Shown: positions 1 through 8,820 of the stretch, one piece after another
Layout: every line of letters starts with the position of its first letter
How positions within the stretch are numbered: position 1 is the stretch's first letter
From: G963665815 sp942492065
GTDB lineage: Bacteria; Cloacimonadota; Cloacimonadia; Cloacimonadales; JAIOQZ01
Direction: 5' to 3'
Length of the DNA: 64,000 nucleotides
NCBI GenBank assembly: GCA_942492065.1
Contig: CALODV010000005.1
Coordinates: 1 to 64,000 of the forward strand
Notes under the pieces: model-generated
Seen by the model: the letters and a program-made list of their open reading frames with translations, nothing else
The model's database searches: none
What the model was told of the DNA's origin: nothing
Position numbers and translations under genes: made by a program

Positions 1-173
1 AAGATGATCTTGAGTATTTTGGAGAAGGAAGAGGATTTCTCAACGTTTCTGCAGAATTAAAGTTCTCTGATGAAATTCAGCTTAAACTCCAGGCTTATGA
101 TATTCTGGAAAATCATAGAAGCACAATGGGCTTTGACAGAGCAGTCTTTGTAACTTATAACATTAAATATTAG
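1..173 (+). CDS. C-terminal end of a probable outer-membrane beta-barrel protein (partial)
   Basis: The frame is open from the window edge to the TAG at 171-173, giving about 56 residues with no start inside the window. The visible part alternates polar and hydrophobic residues and ends in an aromatic strand (VTYNIKY-stop). A terminal aromatic residue is usual for the last strand of outer-membrane barrels. The next gene starts 8 bases later on the same strand, so the two are probably co-transcribed. The barrel call rests only on this short tail and is an inference. Confidence 0.55.
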   Translation, partial: DDLEYFGEGRGFLNVSAELKFSDEIQLKLQAYDILENHRSTMGFDRAVFVTYNIKY

Positions 174-181
174 AGTAAAAT

Positions 182-2056
182 ATGAAATACTTAGGGCTTA
201 TTCTCTGCATTATATGTGTCTCATGTTCAACATCAGGCAATATTGCCAGACAGCCTGATCCTTTACAGGCAATGACATATTTTTCTCTTGCAGATGGAGA
301 TCTCAGAGATAAAAACTACGATAAAGCTGTTGAAAATCTGAAAATCGCTCTGGAATATGACCCTGAAAATATTGATATACAGGAAAAACTGGTTGATGTT
401 CTTTTTGTTATGGCAAAAGAGAATAATGATTGGGAAAACCTCCTGAAAGATATCAAACCAATATACAAAAATACAGAATCTGTAAATATTGCTAAAATTG
501 CAGCCTATGCAATGGCTAAAACTGACAAACAAGAAAAATCCCTCGAATATCTCAGAGATTTCGCTGAGAACAATCCCGGTTTTGAAAGCTTCTTAGCTTT
601 GTTTGCTTTTACTTTCGAACAAAAAAAAGAGGTAAAAATTCAATATCTGGACAGAGCTCTCGAATACTCATGGGACAGTCCGGAAAAACTCAGGATAGTC
701 TATTCTTTCTATTCCAGAATACCTAACAGCAATGCTATATACATTCTTGAGAAATGCCAGAATATGCATAAAGATGAATTTTCCAGAAATCTGCTGGTCA
801 AAGAGTATATTGAGAAACAGCAGTATTTGAAGATAATCAGAATGATTGAAGCTTTGACTGATGATATAGGGTCCTTGAAATATCTGGACAAAATTGCATA
901 TCTGAATGCTCTATACAAAGAAGGAATGACTAATAAACTGGAAAGAACGGCCTATAGCTTGATAGATGAGGGCAATAGTCAGATTAACACAGCATTGTTC
1001 GAGTTCTCAGCCTTAAGCGGTGTTTCGACTCTTGTGTATACTCTGGCTAAAAAGAGATTAGCCGATCCTCAGCTTACCGAAGAAGACAAAATGAGAATAC
1101 TGACACAGGCATCAGATTATTTTATGGATGACTCTGATTTTGACAGAGCTGTTTACTATCTTAAACAAATCGGTAAAATGGGAGACCTGTTCAGTACTAT
1201 AGTGCTAACTTTTAATGAGGACAAGCAGAACATTTATCTGCTGCTCACAGGCTTTCTGATCAAGTTCGAAGATGAACTTACCGAAGGTTTTGATAAATCC
1301 AGAAGACAGATGTATGATGTTTATCTGCAATCCTTGATTGATATAGATAAAATGCAGTCAAACTCTGTTGCAAAGATATCTCCTGAAGCTGTTGCTCAAG
1401 AAGGAATGACTATTTTTTTTGCAGATATTGCAATCAAACTGAATAACCTTGAGCAGGCTGAGAAATTCCTGTCCAACGATACTCTTTATTCAGAAAATAC
1501 TTTAGAGACAATCTCTTTCACCTGTATGGCTTCAGGTAAATACGAATTACTGGCTGACTATGTCAGGAAGAGAATAGATTCAGGTGACTTCACGGAAGAT
1601 CATTATCTTACTCTGGGTAGAGCGCTGGAGGCAATGGGCAAACAGGATGAGAAAGAAAAGGTTCTCAAGGAAGCAATCAAGGCATTCCCGGATAGTGCAG
1701 AATTCCATAACTGGCTGGGTTACTGGCTGCTTGATTTCCCGGACAGGATAGAGGAAGCAGGTAAGTATCTTCAGAAGGCCAGAGAGCTTGCTCCCGAGAA
1801 TTTGGGTATTCTCGATAGTGCAGCCTGGTATTATCACCTGTCAGGAGAAAGTAAAAAAGCCATGGAGCTTGTTAAGTCAGGACTTATAGAAAAAGTTGAA
1901 AGCGGTATAATTGCTTATCACATTGGAGAAATTTTCTACAGTCTGGAACAGAACGATAAAGCAAAAGAATTTTTTAATAAGGCATTGGAGTTACCAAATG
2001 ATGAAGATGCTCACAGAAAAGCAAAAAATGCTATAATAAAATATAATCTTTTATGA
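182..2056 (+). CDS. TPR-repeat lipoprotein
   Basis: This 624-residue protein begins with a short hydrophobic signal and a lipobox-like CVSC, with Cys15 as the likely lipidated residue, so it should sit on the periplasmic face of a membrane. Residues about 30-75 form a TPR pair (NYDKAVENLKIALEYDPEN). Residues about 480-620 hold at least three more TPR units, seen as AIKAFPDSAEFHNWLGYW, AGKYLQKARELAPEN and AKEFFNKALELPND. The middle is helical and less regular. TPR lipoproteins usually act as scaffolds in envelope assembly, but no partner can be named here. The next gene starts 7 bases downstream, suggesting an operon with the small membrane protein and the DUF58 protein. Confidence 0.85.
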   Translation: MKYLGLILCIICVSCSTSGNIARQPDPLQAMTYFSLADGDLRDKNYDKAVENLKIALEYDPENIDIQEKLVDVLFVMAKENNDWENLLKDIKPIYKNTESVNIAKIAAYAMAKTDKQEKSLEYLRDFAENNPGFESFLALFAFTFEQKKEVKIQYLDRALEYSWDSPEKLRIVYSFYSRIPNSNAIYILEKCQNMHKDEFSRNLLVKEYIEKQQYLKIIRMIEALTDDIGSLKYLDKIAYLNALYKEGMTNKLERTAYSLIDEGNSQINTALFEFSALSGVSTLVYTLAKKRLADPQLTEEDKMRILTQASDYFMDDSDFDRAVYYLKQIGKMGDLFSTIVLTFNEDKQNIYLLLTGFLIKFEDELTEGFDKSRRQMYDVYLQSLIDIDKMQSNSVAKISPEAVAQEGMTIFFADIAIKLNNLEQAEKFLSNDTLYSENTLETISFTCMASGKYELLADYVRKRIDSGDFTEDHYLTLGRALEAMGKQDEKEKVLKEAIKAFPDSAEFHNWLGYWLLDFPDRIEEAGKYLQKARELAPENLGILDSAAWYYHLSGESKKAMELVKSGLIEKVESGIIAYHIGEIFYSLEQNDKAKEFFNKALELPNDEDAHRKAKNAIIKYNLL

Positions 2057-2063
2057 GGTAAAA

Positions 2064-2261
2064 ATGAAGAATTACGTATTCGGTTTATGGAACATGATTC
2101 TGCTTATAGCAGGAGTAGTACTGACAATTGCAGGTTATGCTATAATGCGAACCGGAGATAAAACTATATCAGTTATTATTCTGGTGATAACTTATCTTGT
2201 TATCTTCCCACTTTCCATTATGCTTGGTTACAGAAAGCAAGATAAAAAAGAACAGGATTAG
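2064..2261 (+). CDS. Small two-helix membrane protein (DUF3098-like)
   Basis: This 65-residue protein has two hydrophobic helices (about residues 9-28 and 36-55) joined by a short polar turn, and a charged tail (YRKQDKKEQD) that should be cytoplasmic. Size and two-helix pattern recall the DUF3098 membrane proteins of Bacteroidota, but this is a resemblance by eye only. The start is preceded by GAGGTAAAA, an adequate ribosome binding site. It lies between the TPR lipoprotein and the DUF58 gene with gaps of 7 and 11 bases. Function unknown. Confidence 0.7.
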   Translation: MKNYVFGLWNMILLIAGVVLTIAGYAIMRTGDKTISVIILVITYLVIFPLSIMLGYRKQDKKEQD

Positions 2262-2272
2262 TATAGAGCAAC

Positions 2273-3157
2273 ATGTTTAGAAACGCCAGTGATGATTTCT
2301 ACAGCAAGCTGGATAAGTTCCAGCTAAAAGCCCGATTAATCGTTGAAGGATTTATTATCGGACTGCATAAATCACCATATCATGGTTTCAGTGTAGAGTT
2401 TTCCGAGCACAGACAATACAATCATGGTGATTCCATCAGGAACATTGACTGGAAGGTATTCGCGAAAACAGAAAAGTATTATATAAGAAGATTTGAAGAA
2501 GAAACAAACCTGAGAACCTACATACTTCTTGATCACAGTAAATCCATGGATTATAGTTCGGGAAAGACATCAAAACTGGATTATGCCAGAACCTTTGCAG
2601 CAGCACTAACTTACCTGATGCTTAAACAACAGGATGCTGTAGGGTTAGTTACATACAACGATCAGATAACAAATACTATCAGACCGAAATCAAGAAAAAA
2701 CTACCTTTCATTCATTCATCAGCACCTCTACAATCTGCAGGCAGCAGAAACTACATCCACAGCCTCTGCTCTGGGTAATGCTGCCGGTCAGATTAAGAAG
2801 AGAAGCCTGATTGTGATTATCTCTGATTTTCTTGATGACGCAGAAGAAATCATTCGAAGTCTGAAGTACTTTCATCACATGAAGCATGAAGTTATTTTAT
2901 TTCACATTCAGGATTACGACGAGTTAAACTTCCCATTCAAAAAAGAAACAGAGTTTCAGGACATGGAAACAGGTGAAAAAATCATTATGAATCCATGGCA
3001 GTTCAGAAAAGAATATAAACAGGCTTTACAGGATCACAGCACAAAAATAAAAAATTCATGTTATGATCTTGGTATTGAATATAACCCTATTAACACAGAT
3101 ACTTCCTACGAAGAAAACTTTATGTTTTATCTACGGAAGAGATCAAAATTGATGTAA
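2273..3157 (+). CDS. DUF58 domain protein (vWA-like)
   Basis: The 294-residue protein is a typical DUF58 protein. It has the signature around residues 40-80 (EFSEHRQYNHGD, then IDWKVFAKTEKYY and RRFEEE) followed by a von Willebrand A-like domain starting with LLDHSKSM, which supplies the DxSxS-type metal site in modified form (D-H-S-K-S). In many bacteria DUF58 proteins are encoded beside MoxR AAA ATPases and membrane vWA proteins and are thought to help with protein maturation. No moxR is in this window. No signal peptide is seen, so it is probably cytoplasmic or membrane associated. The next gene begins one base after the stop. Confidence 0.9.
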   Translation: MFRNASDDFYSKLDKFQLKARLIVEGFIIGLHKSPYHGFSVEFSEHRQYNHGDSIRNIDWKVFAKTEKYYIRRFEEETNLRTYILLDHSKSMDYSSGKTSKLDYARTFAAALTYLMLKQQDAVGLVTYNDQITNTIRPKSRKNYLSFIHQHLYNLQAAETTSTASALGNAAGQIKKRSLIVIISDFLDDAEEIIRSLKYFHHMKHEVILFHIQDYDELNFPFKKETEFQDMETGEKIIMNPWQFRKEYKQALQDHSTKIKNSCYDLGIEYNPINTDTSYEENFMFYLRKRSKLM

Positions 3158-3158
3158 A

Positions 3159-4775
3159 ATGAAAATACTTTTAATTATTTCTATTGCAGCCCTCCTTCTG
3201 GGCTGTATCGCCGTATCAGCAAACAATGATGAAGAACAGAGCAAAAATGATGATTCTGTTAAAGATAACCTGAGAAAATCTCTGCACAAACAGATGACAA
3301 GTCATAAAACCTATCAGTATTTCGGGGAGACAAACTCTGTTTCTTCCATATTGAAAGATCTTGACACTGACCCAGAAAACGAAGAAAATCTTATACTGCT
3401 GTATACAGGCAGATCTCAAAACAAAAGATTTCAGGACAGCGGTAATAAAGTCAATTATCAGGAAGCATACGGTATTACTATAGATGACTCCTGGAACAGA
3501 GAACATGTCTGGCCTAAATCTCACGGATTTCCTGCCCGAGAAGACACAGCCTTTACAGATGTTCATCACCTTTTCCCTGCTGACAGAACTGTTAATACTC
3601 TCAGAGGTACAAGAGACTTTGACTGGAGCTGTACTCCTGTAGAAGAAGCCGAAGGATGCTTCTATGACTTCGACTCCTGGGAACCGCGCGATGAAGTTAA
3701 AGGTGATGTTGCCAGAATGCTTTTCTATATGGCAATCAGATATGAAGGTCCTAAATACGATCTTGAACTGGTGGACAAATCAGACACAAATGGTCCGGTT
3801 CTCGGTAAACTCAATACTCTATTATTGTGGAACCTTCTTGACCCGCCATCTGATAAAGAACGTGAGAGAAATGACAAGATAGAAAAACTGTATCAGGGTA
3901 ACAGAAATCCTTTCATAGACCATCCTGAATATGCAGATATCCTCTGGGGGAAACCACAGAGAAGAACTGAAATTTCTGTTGCAACCCGAAAAATAGATTT
4001 TAATGAAATTGTACTGGGAGAATCAAAGGAAACTACAATTCACTATGCTGTTGCCAATTTCACAGGTAATCCTGAAGTTACATTCGACAACACAATTGAA
4101 ATTACAAATAATGATTATGATAAATTAGAAAATTCAGCCCGAAACAATCTGTATTCTTTGGGCAGAAATAAACTTAATCTCCGTTTTTCACCTAAACAGA
4201 CGGGTGAAATCACAGGAAAACTGCAAATCAAGGTTGGAGAAAACAAAGAAGTTATTACATACACCGGTTATGTTTTACCAATGGACACTGAATTAATATA
4301 CAGCGAGGACTTTGACAGAAAAAACAAGGATTGGACTGTTAAAACTGTATCAGGAAACCAAAGCTGGAGGAACTCACAATACGGTGAAAGAAGATTTATG
4401 AAAATCAGCGGATATAAATCTGATGTAAAATCTGACTCCTGGCTGATCTCCCCTGAGCTAGATATTCAGGATGTGAATAATCCTGTACTGGTTTTTGAAA
4501 CTGCTAAAAGACATAAAGACGTAATACCTGGTCTAGAGTTATACTATACATCCAATCTGGATGCTAAGAACAACCCTGAAAATTGTGAATGGACATTACT
4601 GCCGGCAGCATATTCAGAGGATTATTATATCTGGGTTAAATCAGGTTACCTGAACATAGAAGAACTGAAGAACGGCAAGTTTTATCTGGGATTCAGATAT
4701 CAGTCTTCAGAGCCTGAAAAATCTTCGACATGGGAACTTGATAATCTGAAAATCTTTGGCACGAAAGCACATTAA
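3159..4775 (+). CDS. Secreted endonuclease I family nuclease with C-terminal carbohydrate-binding-like domain
   Basis: The 538-residue protein starts with a signal ending in LLLGC, which fits a lipobox, so it is probably a surface or periplasmic lipoprotein. Residues about 60-260 match the endonuclease I (EndA/DNase) family: YTGRSQ, the catalytic-type NREHVWPKSHGFP, and DVHHLFPADRTVNTLRG. A middle beta domain follows (about 265-370, Ig-like). The last ~150 residues (SEDFD, SWLISPELDI, WELDNLKIFG) look like a choice-of-anchor J / MAM-like jelly-roll. Family members hydrolyse extracellular DNA or RNA non-specifically, so nutrient scavenging is likely. The gene overlaps nothing and follows the DUF58 gene by one base. 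Confidence 0.9.
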   Translation: MKILLIISIAALLLGCIAVSANNDEEQSKNDDSVKDNLRKSLHKQMTSHKTYQYFGETNSVSSILKDLDTDPENEENLILLYTGRSQNKRFQDSGNKVNYQEAYGITIDDSWNREHVWPKSHGFPAREDTAFTDVHHLFPADRTVNTLRGTRDFDWSCTPVEEAEGCFYDFDSWEPRDEVKGDVARMLFYMAIRYEGPKYDLELVDKSDTNGPVLGKLNTLLLWNLLDPPSDKERERNDKIEKLYQGNRNPFIDHPEYADILWGKPQRRTEISVATRKIDFNEIVLGESKETTIHYAVANFTGNPEVTFDNTIEITNNDYDKLENSARNNLYSLGRNKLNLRFSPKQTGEITGKLQIKVGENKEVITYTGYVLPMDTELIYSEDFDRKNKDWTVKTVSGNQSWRNSQYGERRFMKISGYKSDVKSDSWLISPELDIQDVNNPVLVFETAKRHKDVIPGLELYYTSNLDAKNNPENCEWTLLPAAYSEDYYIWVKSGYLNIEELKNGKFYLGFRYQSSEPEKSSTWELDNLKIFGTKAH

Positions 4776-4854
4776 ACAAGAGCTTTGTTCAACAGCAGAA
4801 TCAATCGGATATATCTTAAATGCTATCCTCACAAATTTTCCACAGGAATACGAA

Positions 4855-4877
4855 CTGATGAAGTTACGTTTCATCAG
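4855..4877. other. Inverted repeat between the nuclease gene and lptD-like gene
   Basis: The arms CTGATGAA (4855-4862) and TTCATCAG (4870-4877) are perfect inverted repeats around a 7-base loop. It lies 55 bases upstream of the chosen lptD-like start and just before a TTGACA at 4899. There is no T-tract after it, so it is not a standard terminator. It could be an operator or RNA hairpin; function unknown. Confidence 0.4.
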
Positions 4878-4931
4878 GGATGCTGTTTAAACATACTTGA
4901 CACAAAACAAGCAAGTCAGACTGTTAGCTTT

Positions 4932-6986
4932 ATGCAAAAAAAGTTGTTTATTTTAATCCTGTCATACATATTATTCGGACTGACATCTCTGTATTCGCAG
5001 ACTGTCAGCGTACTTCCTGATACTACTCAGGCAGACACACTGAATATATATGAGAACATTAAGATTGACTCAGTCAATTTCAATGCCGACAGTATTTTCT
5101 ACAACTTTAAAAGCGAAGATATGACACTTTCCGGTAATGCCCAACTTATTTACAGAACTTCAACACTCAACGCGGACTCAATCAACATAAACCTTAAAAC
5201 AGAGAAATCAGTAACTCACGGTAACGCCAAGCTTAAAGACGGTACTCAACTCATGATAGGTGATGATATCAAGTTTGATATTGAGGACCAGAATGGTATT
5301 GTCAAAGGTGGAGCAACCAAGTTTGATAAAGGATTTTATTATGGTGATGAAATTCGTAAAGTAGGAAAAGAAGTTTTCGATGTAGACAACGGATATTTCA
5401 CAACCTGCGATGATGCAGAACCGCACTTCTACATTTATTCAAAGTATATGAGAATGTACAGGAATGAAAGAATTGTGATGAAACCCGTGGTTTTCTATGT
5501 AAATCACTTCCCTATTTTTGCCATACCATTCGGAACATTCAGCTTAAAGCGAGGAAGAAAATCCGGCTTCATAATGCCTACTCCCGGATATAATAACGGA
5601 GATGGAAAATTCATTGAAGACCTGGCTTTTTTCGCAGTTCTCTCAGATAATGCGGACATTTATCTTTCTACAGACTACTATGAAAAGCGTGGCTGGAACT
5701 TCAATACTGAAGGAGTCTACAAAAAACGTTATGATTATGACGGACGATTTTACACATCATATAGAAAACGAGATTATGCACATTCCTCTTCTTCCGAAAA
5801 CTGGCTGATAACCTGGAATCACCAGCAGACTATAGGTCTTGAATCCAGGCTTAGTGTAAACATGAACTTTACCAGCAGCAAAACAATCTGGGAGAACAGT
5901 ACTGATGAGAATGAACGTCTGACAGAAGATGTCTCTTCTACAGTCTCTTATACTACAAAGTTATTCGGAAATAGTCTCTATACCACTATGAAGTATAATG
6001 ACAAGCTTGATGAGAATGAGAAATCACTTGTCCTCCCGAACATGTCATATTCATTAAGATCTCGACCATTTTATGAGATTTTTATGTCAGCAGATCAGAT
6101 AGATAACATGAAAGACGAAGACTATTTCTGGAAAGGGTTCAGATACAGTTATTCTACCAGGCTCAGACATGAAGGGGATATCTACGGTTCTGATTATGAT
6201 ATTGATGAGCTGCTTTACAGATCCAGCACTAAAGACACACTGATTTCTGAGCACCTTTACGGTATGAACCACAAAGTTGGAATCAGCTATTCTAGCGATC
6301 TTTTCGGCTGGCTGAAGTACTCACAATCGTTTTCTTATAACGAATCTTGGTTCGACAAAGACAAGAATGACAACAAATTTGTGCGAGGTCACGACTGGTC
6401 TACAAGCACATCTGCAAGTTTTTCTCTTTATGGAGTAAGAACATTTAATAAAAGCAGATTATCTGCAATCAGGCATATATTAACACCAAATATATCTTTT
6501 TCCTATAAACCGGACTGGACAGAGAACAGAGATAAATACTATTCTCTCAGTGGAATTTCTGTCAGTTCCGGAGCAAAGTCCCGATCCATCAGATTAGGAC
6601 TTACTAACCTCTGGCAGATTAAATACTGGGATAAAGAACGGGAGAAAGAGAATTCCATAAACGATCTATTTAAAATCTATTCAAACACAAGCTATAATCT
6701 GGAAGCAGAAGAAAAACCTTTCACAGACTTCAGACATACTGTTAATGTGGCATCAGTAAAAGCTTCAGTTAAGAAATATGATCTGGCAGTTACGGGAAGC
6801 GGTAGTTGTACACAGGATGCATATAACTTTGAAGTTTACACTGGAATGTTACATCTACATTTTCACTTACAGGACCGGGAAAGTACAAATCATATTTCCC
6901 ACATAAAAAGAATACATTCCAGTCCAATGAGTTTTTCAACCCGGATAAGAAAACACATAGCGACTCTACAGAAGTCAAGACTATAG
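4932..6986 (+). CDS. lptD: LptD-like outer-membrane LPS assembly protein, N-terminal and barrel part (frame broken)
   Basis: The ATG at 4932 begins a clear signal peptide (KKLFILILSYILFG...SLYSQ); longer readings from upstream TTG lack this logic. Residues about 35-170 form an OstA/LptA-like beta-jellyroll (NADSIFYNF, LSGNAQLIYR, GVTK-type repeats). It is followed by the LptD hallmark region GYFTTCDDAEPHFY, the VFYVNHFPIFAIPFG stretch, and KSGFIMPTPGYNN. Long alternating barrel strands then follow. LptD with LptE inserts lipopolysaccharide into the outer leaflet. The last ~50 residues of this frame stop looking like barrel strands after about base 6833. The rest of the barrel continues in another frame to 7327, so this copy is frameshifted by one base or the sequence has an error. 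Confidence 0.8.
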   Translation: MQKKLFILILSYILFGLTSLYSQTVSVLPDTTQADTLNIYENIKIDSVNFNADSIFYNFKSEDMTLSGNAQLIYRTSTLNADSININLKTEKSVTHGNAKLKDGTQLMIGDDIKFDIEDQNGIVKGGATKFDKGFYYGDEIRKVGKEVFDVDNGYFTTCDDAEPHFYIYSKYMRMYRNERIVMKPVVFYVNHFPIFAIPFGTFSLKRGRKSGFIMPTPGYNNGDGKFIEDLAFFAVLSDNADIYLSTDYYEKRGWNFNTEGVYKKRYDYDGRFYTSYRKRDYAHSSSSENWLITWNHQQTIGLESRLSVNMNFTSSKTIWENSTDENERLTEDVSSTVSYTTKLFGNSLYTTMKYNDKLDENEKSLVLPNMSYSLRSRPFYEIFMSADQIDNMKDEDYFWKGFRYSYSTRLRHEGDIYGSDYDIDELLYRSSTKDTLISEHLYGMNHKVGISYSSDLFGWLKYSQSFSYNESWFDKDKNDNKFVRGHDWSTSTSASFSLYGVRTFNKSRLSAIRHILTPNISFSYKPDWTENRDKYYSLSGISVSSGAKSRSIRLGLTNLWQIKYWDKEREKENSINDLFKIYSNTSYNLEAEEKPFTDFRHTVNVASVKASVKKYDLAVTGSGSCTQDAYNFEVYTGMLHLHFHLQDRESTNHISHIKRIHSSPMSFSTRIRKHIATLQKSRL

Positions 6987-7327
6987 ATGATATACTGGAT
7001 AAAAAAGATACAGGCAAATGGAAACTGACTTCCAGCTTATCCTATTCAGAAAACATCAAATCTCATTACAAAACAGCGAGTATGTCAAATACTCTTAATT
7101 TTAAGCTTACTAAAAACTGGGACATATCCTATAAGAACTCTATAGATCTGCACGCACGCAGATTGATGAGTCAAAGTCTGAGAGTCAAAAGATCACTTCA
7201 CTGCTGGAATCTGATATTCACATATAACAGATCTGGAGAAACCTGGGACTACAGGATACTTCTGGAAAACATCAAACTTCCTCGGTCTCTCAAAGTTGAA
7301 ACTCATGACAGCAAATACATCAACTAA
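6833..7327 (+). pseudogene. lptD: Out-of-frame C-terminal part of the LptD-like barrel
   Basis: The frame beginning about 6833 is open to TAA at 7325-7327 and gives barrel-like text (SLHWNVTSTFSLTG, WKLTSSLSYSENIKS, FKLTKNWDISYKNSIDL, LIFTYNRSGETWDYRILL). It continues the LptD-like protein whose upstream frame ends at 6986. Joining the frames near 6831-6836 by restoring one A (GAAGTT to GAAAGTT) gives a continuous protein of about 798 residues, a normal size for the family. It overlaps the start of gmhB by about 23 bases. There is no start codon with a ribosome site at its beginning, so it is not a separate gene. Confidence 0.75.
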
Positions 7328-7919
7328 GCCAGAATCTTTTGTTTTTATTGATCGTGATGGCACAATTAATATAGACCATGGCTATGTCGGTTCTATTGAG
7401 AGATTTGATCTGTTTGATCATACAGTCACCGGGCTGAAAAAACTATATGATGCAGGATATAAAATCATTGTGGTTACAAATCAATCAGGAGTTGCCAGAG
7501 GTTATTTCTCAGAGCAGGATGTTCATACTGTTAACCTGCATATGACCAATATACTTCGGGAAAACGGTATAATTATAGAAGATATTCTATATTGTCCTCA
7601 TCATGAAAAAGGAACAATCGAAAAATATACTGTTAAATGTAACTGTCGCAAGCCTGATCTGGGTTTGTTCAATATAGCAGCTGCAAAATACCGTATAGAC
7701 AAGAAGACATCTTTTATGATCGGCGATAAACTTTCAGACATTCACTGGGGACGAAAAGCCGGATTGACTTCTATTCTGGTAAGAACAGGCGAAGGTAATA
7801 AAACATTTATAAATATGGATCACTCTGATCCGCTTAAACCCCATTTTGTTGTCAACAATCTGTTATCTGCTGCTAAGCTTATACTGAGATTAGACTTGAG
7901 TATGTCAGGAAGATCTTAA
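7305..7919 (+). CDS. gmhB: D-glycero-beta-D-manno-heptose 1,7-bisphosphate 7-phosphatase
   Basis: This HAD-superfamily phosphatase (204 residues from the ATG at 7305; a TTG at 7296 is also in frame) removes the C7 phosphate in ADP-heptose synthesis for the LPS inner core. It shows the catalytic DRDGT (Asp16 and Asp18), VVTNQSGVARG as motif II, CRKP with the motif III lysine-type region, and IGDKLSDI as motif IV. The family zinc knuckle is present as CPHH followed by CNC. Length is normal for GmhB (~190 residues). It overlaps the tail of the lptD-like gene, tying it to outer-membrane biogenesis. A histidinol-phosphatase role is the alternative, but the zinc knuckle and context favour GmhB. Confidence 0.88.
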   Translation: MTANTSTKPESFVFIDRDGTINIDHGYVGSIERFDLFDHTVTGLKKLYDAGYKIIVVTNQSGVARGYFSEQDVHTVNLHMTNILRENGIIIEDILYCPHHEKGTIEKYTVKCNCRKPDLGLFNIAAAKYRIDKKTSFMIGDKLSDIHWGRKAGLTSILVRTGEGNKTFINMDHSDPLKPHFVVNNLLSAAKLILRLDLSMSGRS

Positions 7920-7941
7920 CCATAAATCCTCAGTAGCATGT

Positions 7942-8820
7942 TTACTGATGCTCACCTTCAACCTCAACATGAATTGTAGATTCAACACCCAGTGTATCCA
8001 TTAAAGCTTTTTCGATCCCTGTAGCCCGTGTATGAGCTTCTCTGAGTGATATAGATCCCGGTAGCTTGATATGGAATGTAACTTCCTTATGATGACCATA
8101 GTTGTGGACATGGATATGGTGCATACTCAGGTCAGATCCTTCTTTTGCAATACATACTTCTCTTATGCTGCCTTCCAGATCGTCAGTAATGCTCTCCCCC
8201 ATCAATGTGTGGAAAGACTCTTTAAGTATACCAAATGTTGCATAGAAAATCATGCAGGAAACGATGATACTGAGAGCTCCGTCCATCCACCAGAAAAACT
8301 TTCCAAGGAAAATACCTATCAGGATTACAACTGATGACAGTGCGTCACTCCTGTGATGCCAAGCGTCTGCCTTGAGAGTAGGAGATTCTGATTTTTTGTA
8401 TGCCCACAACGCATATTGTGCCAATGCTTCTTTCACGATGATAGATAATACAGTAACGACAATTGCCGACATAGTGTAGATTGTATCCTGTTTGACAATA
8501 ATTCTCTTGATCCCCTCCCAGAAGAATTTGGCAGCTATGATACTTAAGAGAACACCAATTATGTTGGTTGCTATAATCTCTGCTCTGCCATGCCCAAAAG
8601 GATGCTCTTTATCCGGTGGTTTTGATGAGTATTTGACTCCAAGAATTACAATCAGAGATGAAACACTGTCTGAGAGAGTATGCCATGCATCTGCCATAAT
8701 TGCCAGAGAATGAGTCATAAGTCCCACAGCCAGTTTCAAGGCAAATAAGACAATATTTGCTGCAATCGATATCCAGCCTTCAAGATAAGCATAGTGATTC
8801 CTTTTTTTAGCGTCCAACAT
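7942..8820 (-). CDS. Cation diffusion facilitator family metal transporter
   Basis: This 292-residue CDF protein exports divalent metal from the cytoplasm in exchange for protons. It has about six membrane helices and two metal-site helices with the HxxxD pattern, DAWHTLSD (about residue 44) and DAWHHRSD (about residue 153). That combination is usual for zinc/iron-type CDF proteins (FieF/ZitB-like). A cytoplasmic C-terminal domain of about 85 residues carries His-rich text (MHHIHVHNYGHH), probably a second metal site. Its ATG overlaps the mltG stop by one base (TAATG), so it is translated with mltG. It converges on gmhB with a 22-base gap. Confidence 0.92.
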   Translation of the reverse strand: MLDAKKRNHYAYLEGWISIAANIVLFALKLAVGLMTHSLAIMADAWHTLSDSVSSLIVILGVKYSSKPPDKEHPFGHGRAEIIATNIIGVLLSIIAAKFFWEGIKRIIVKQDTIYTMSAIVVTVLSIIVKEALAQYALWAYKKSESPTLKADAWHHRSDALSSVVILIGIFLGKFFWWMDGALSIIVSCMIFYATFGILKESFHTLMGESITDDLEGSIREVCIAKEGSDLSMHHIHVHNYGHHKEVTFHIKLPGSISLREAHTRATGIEKALMDTLGVESTIHVEVEGEHQ

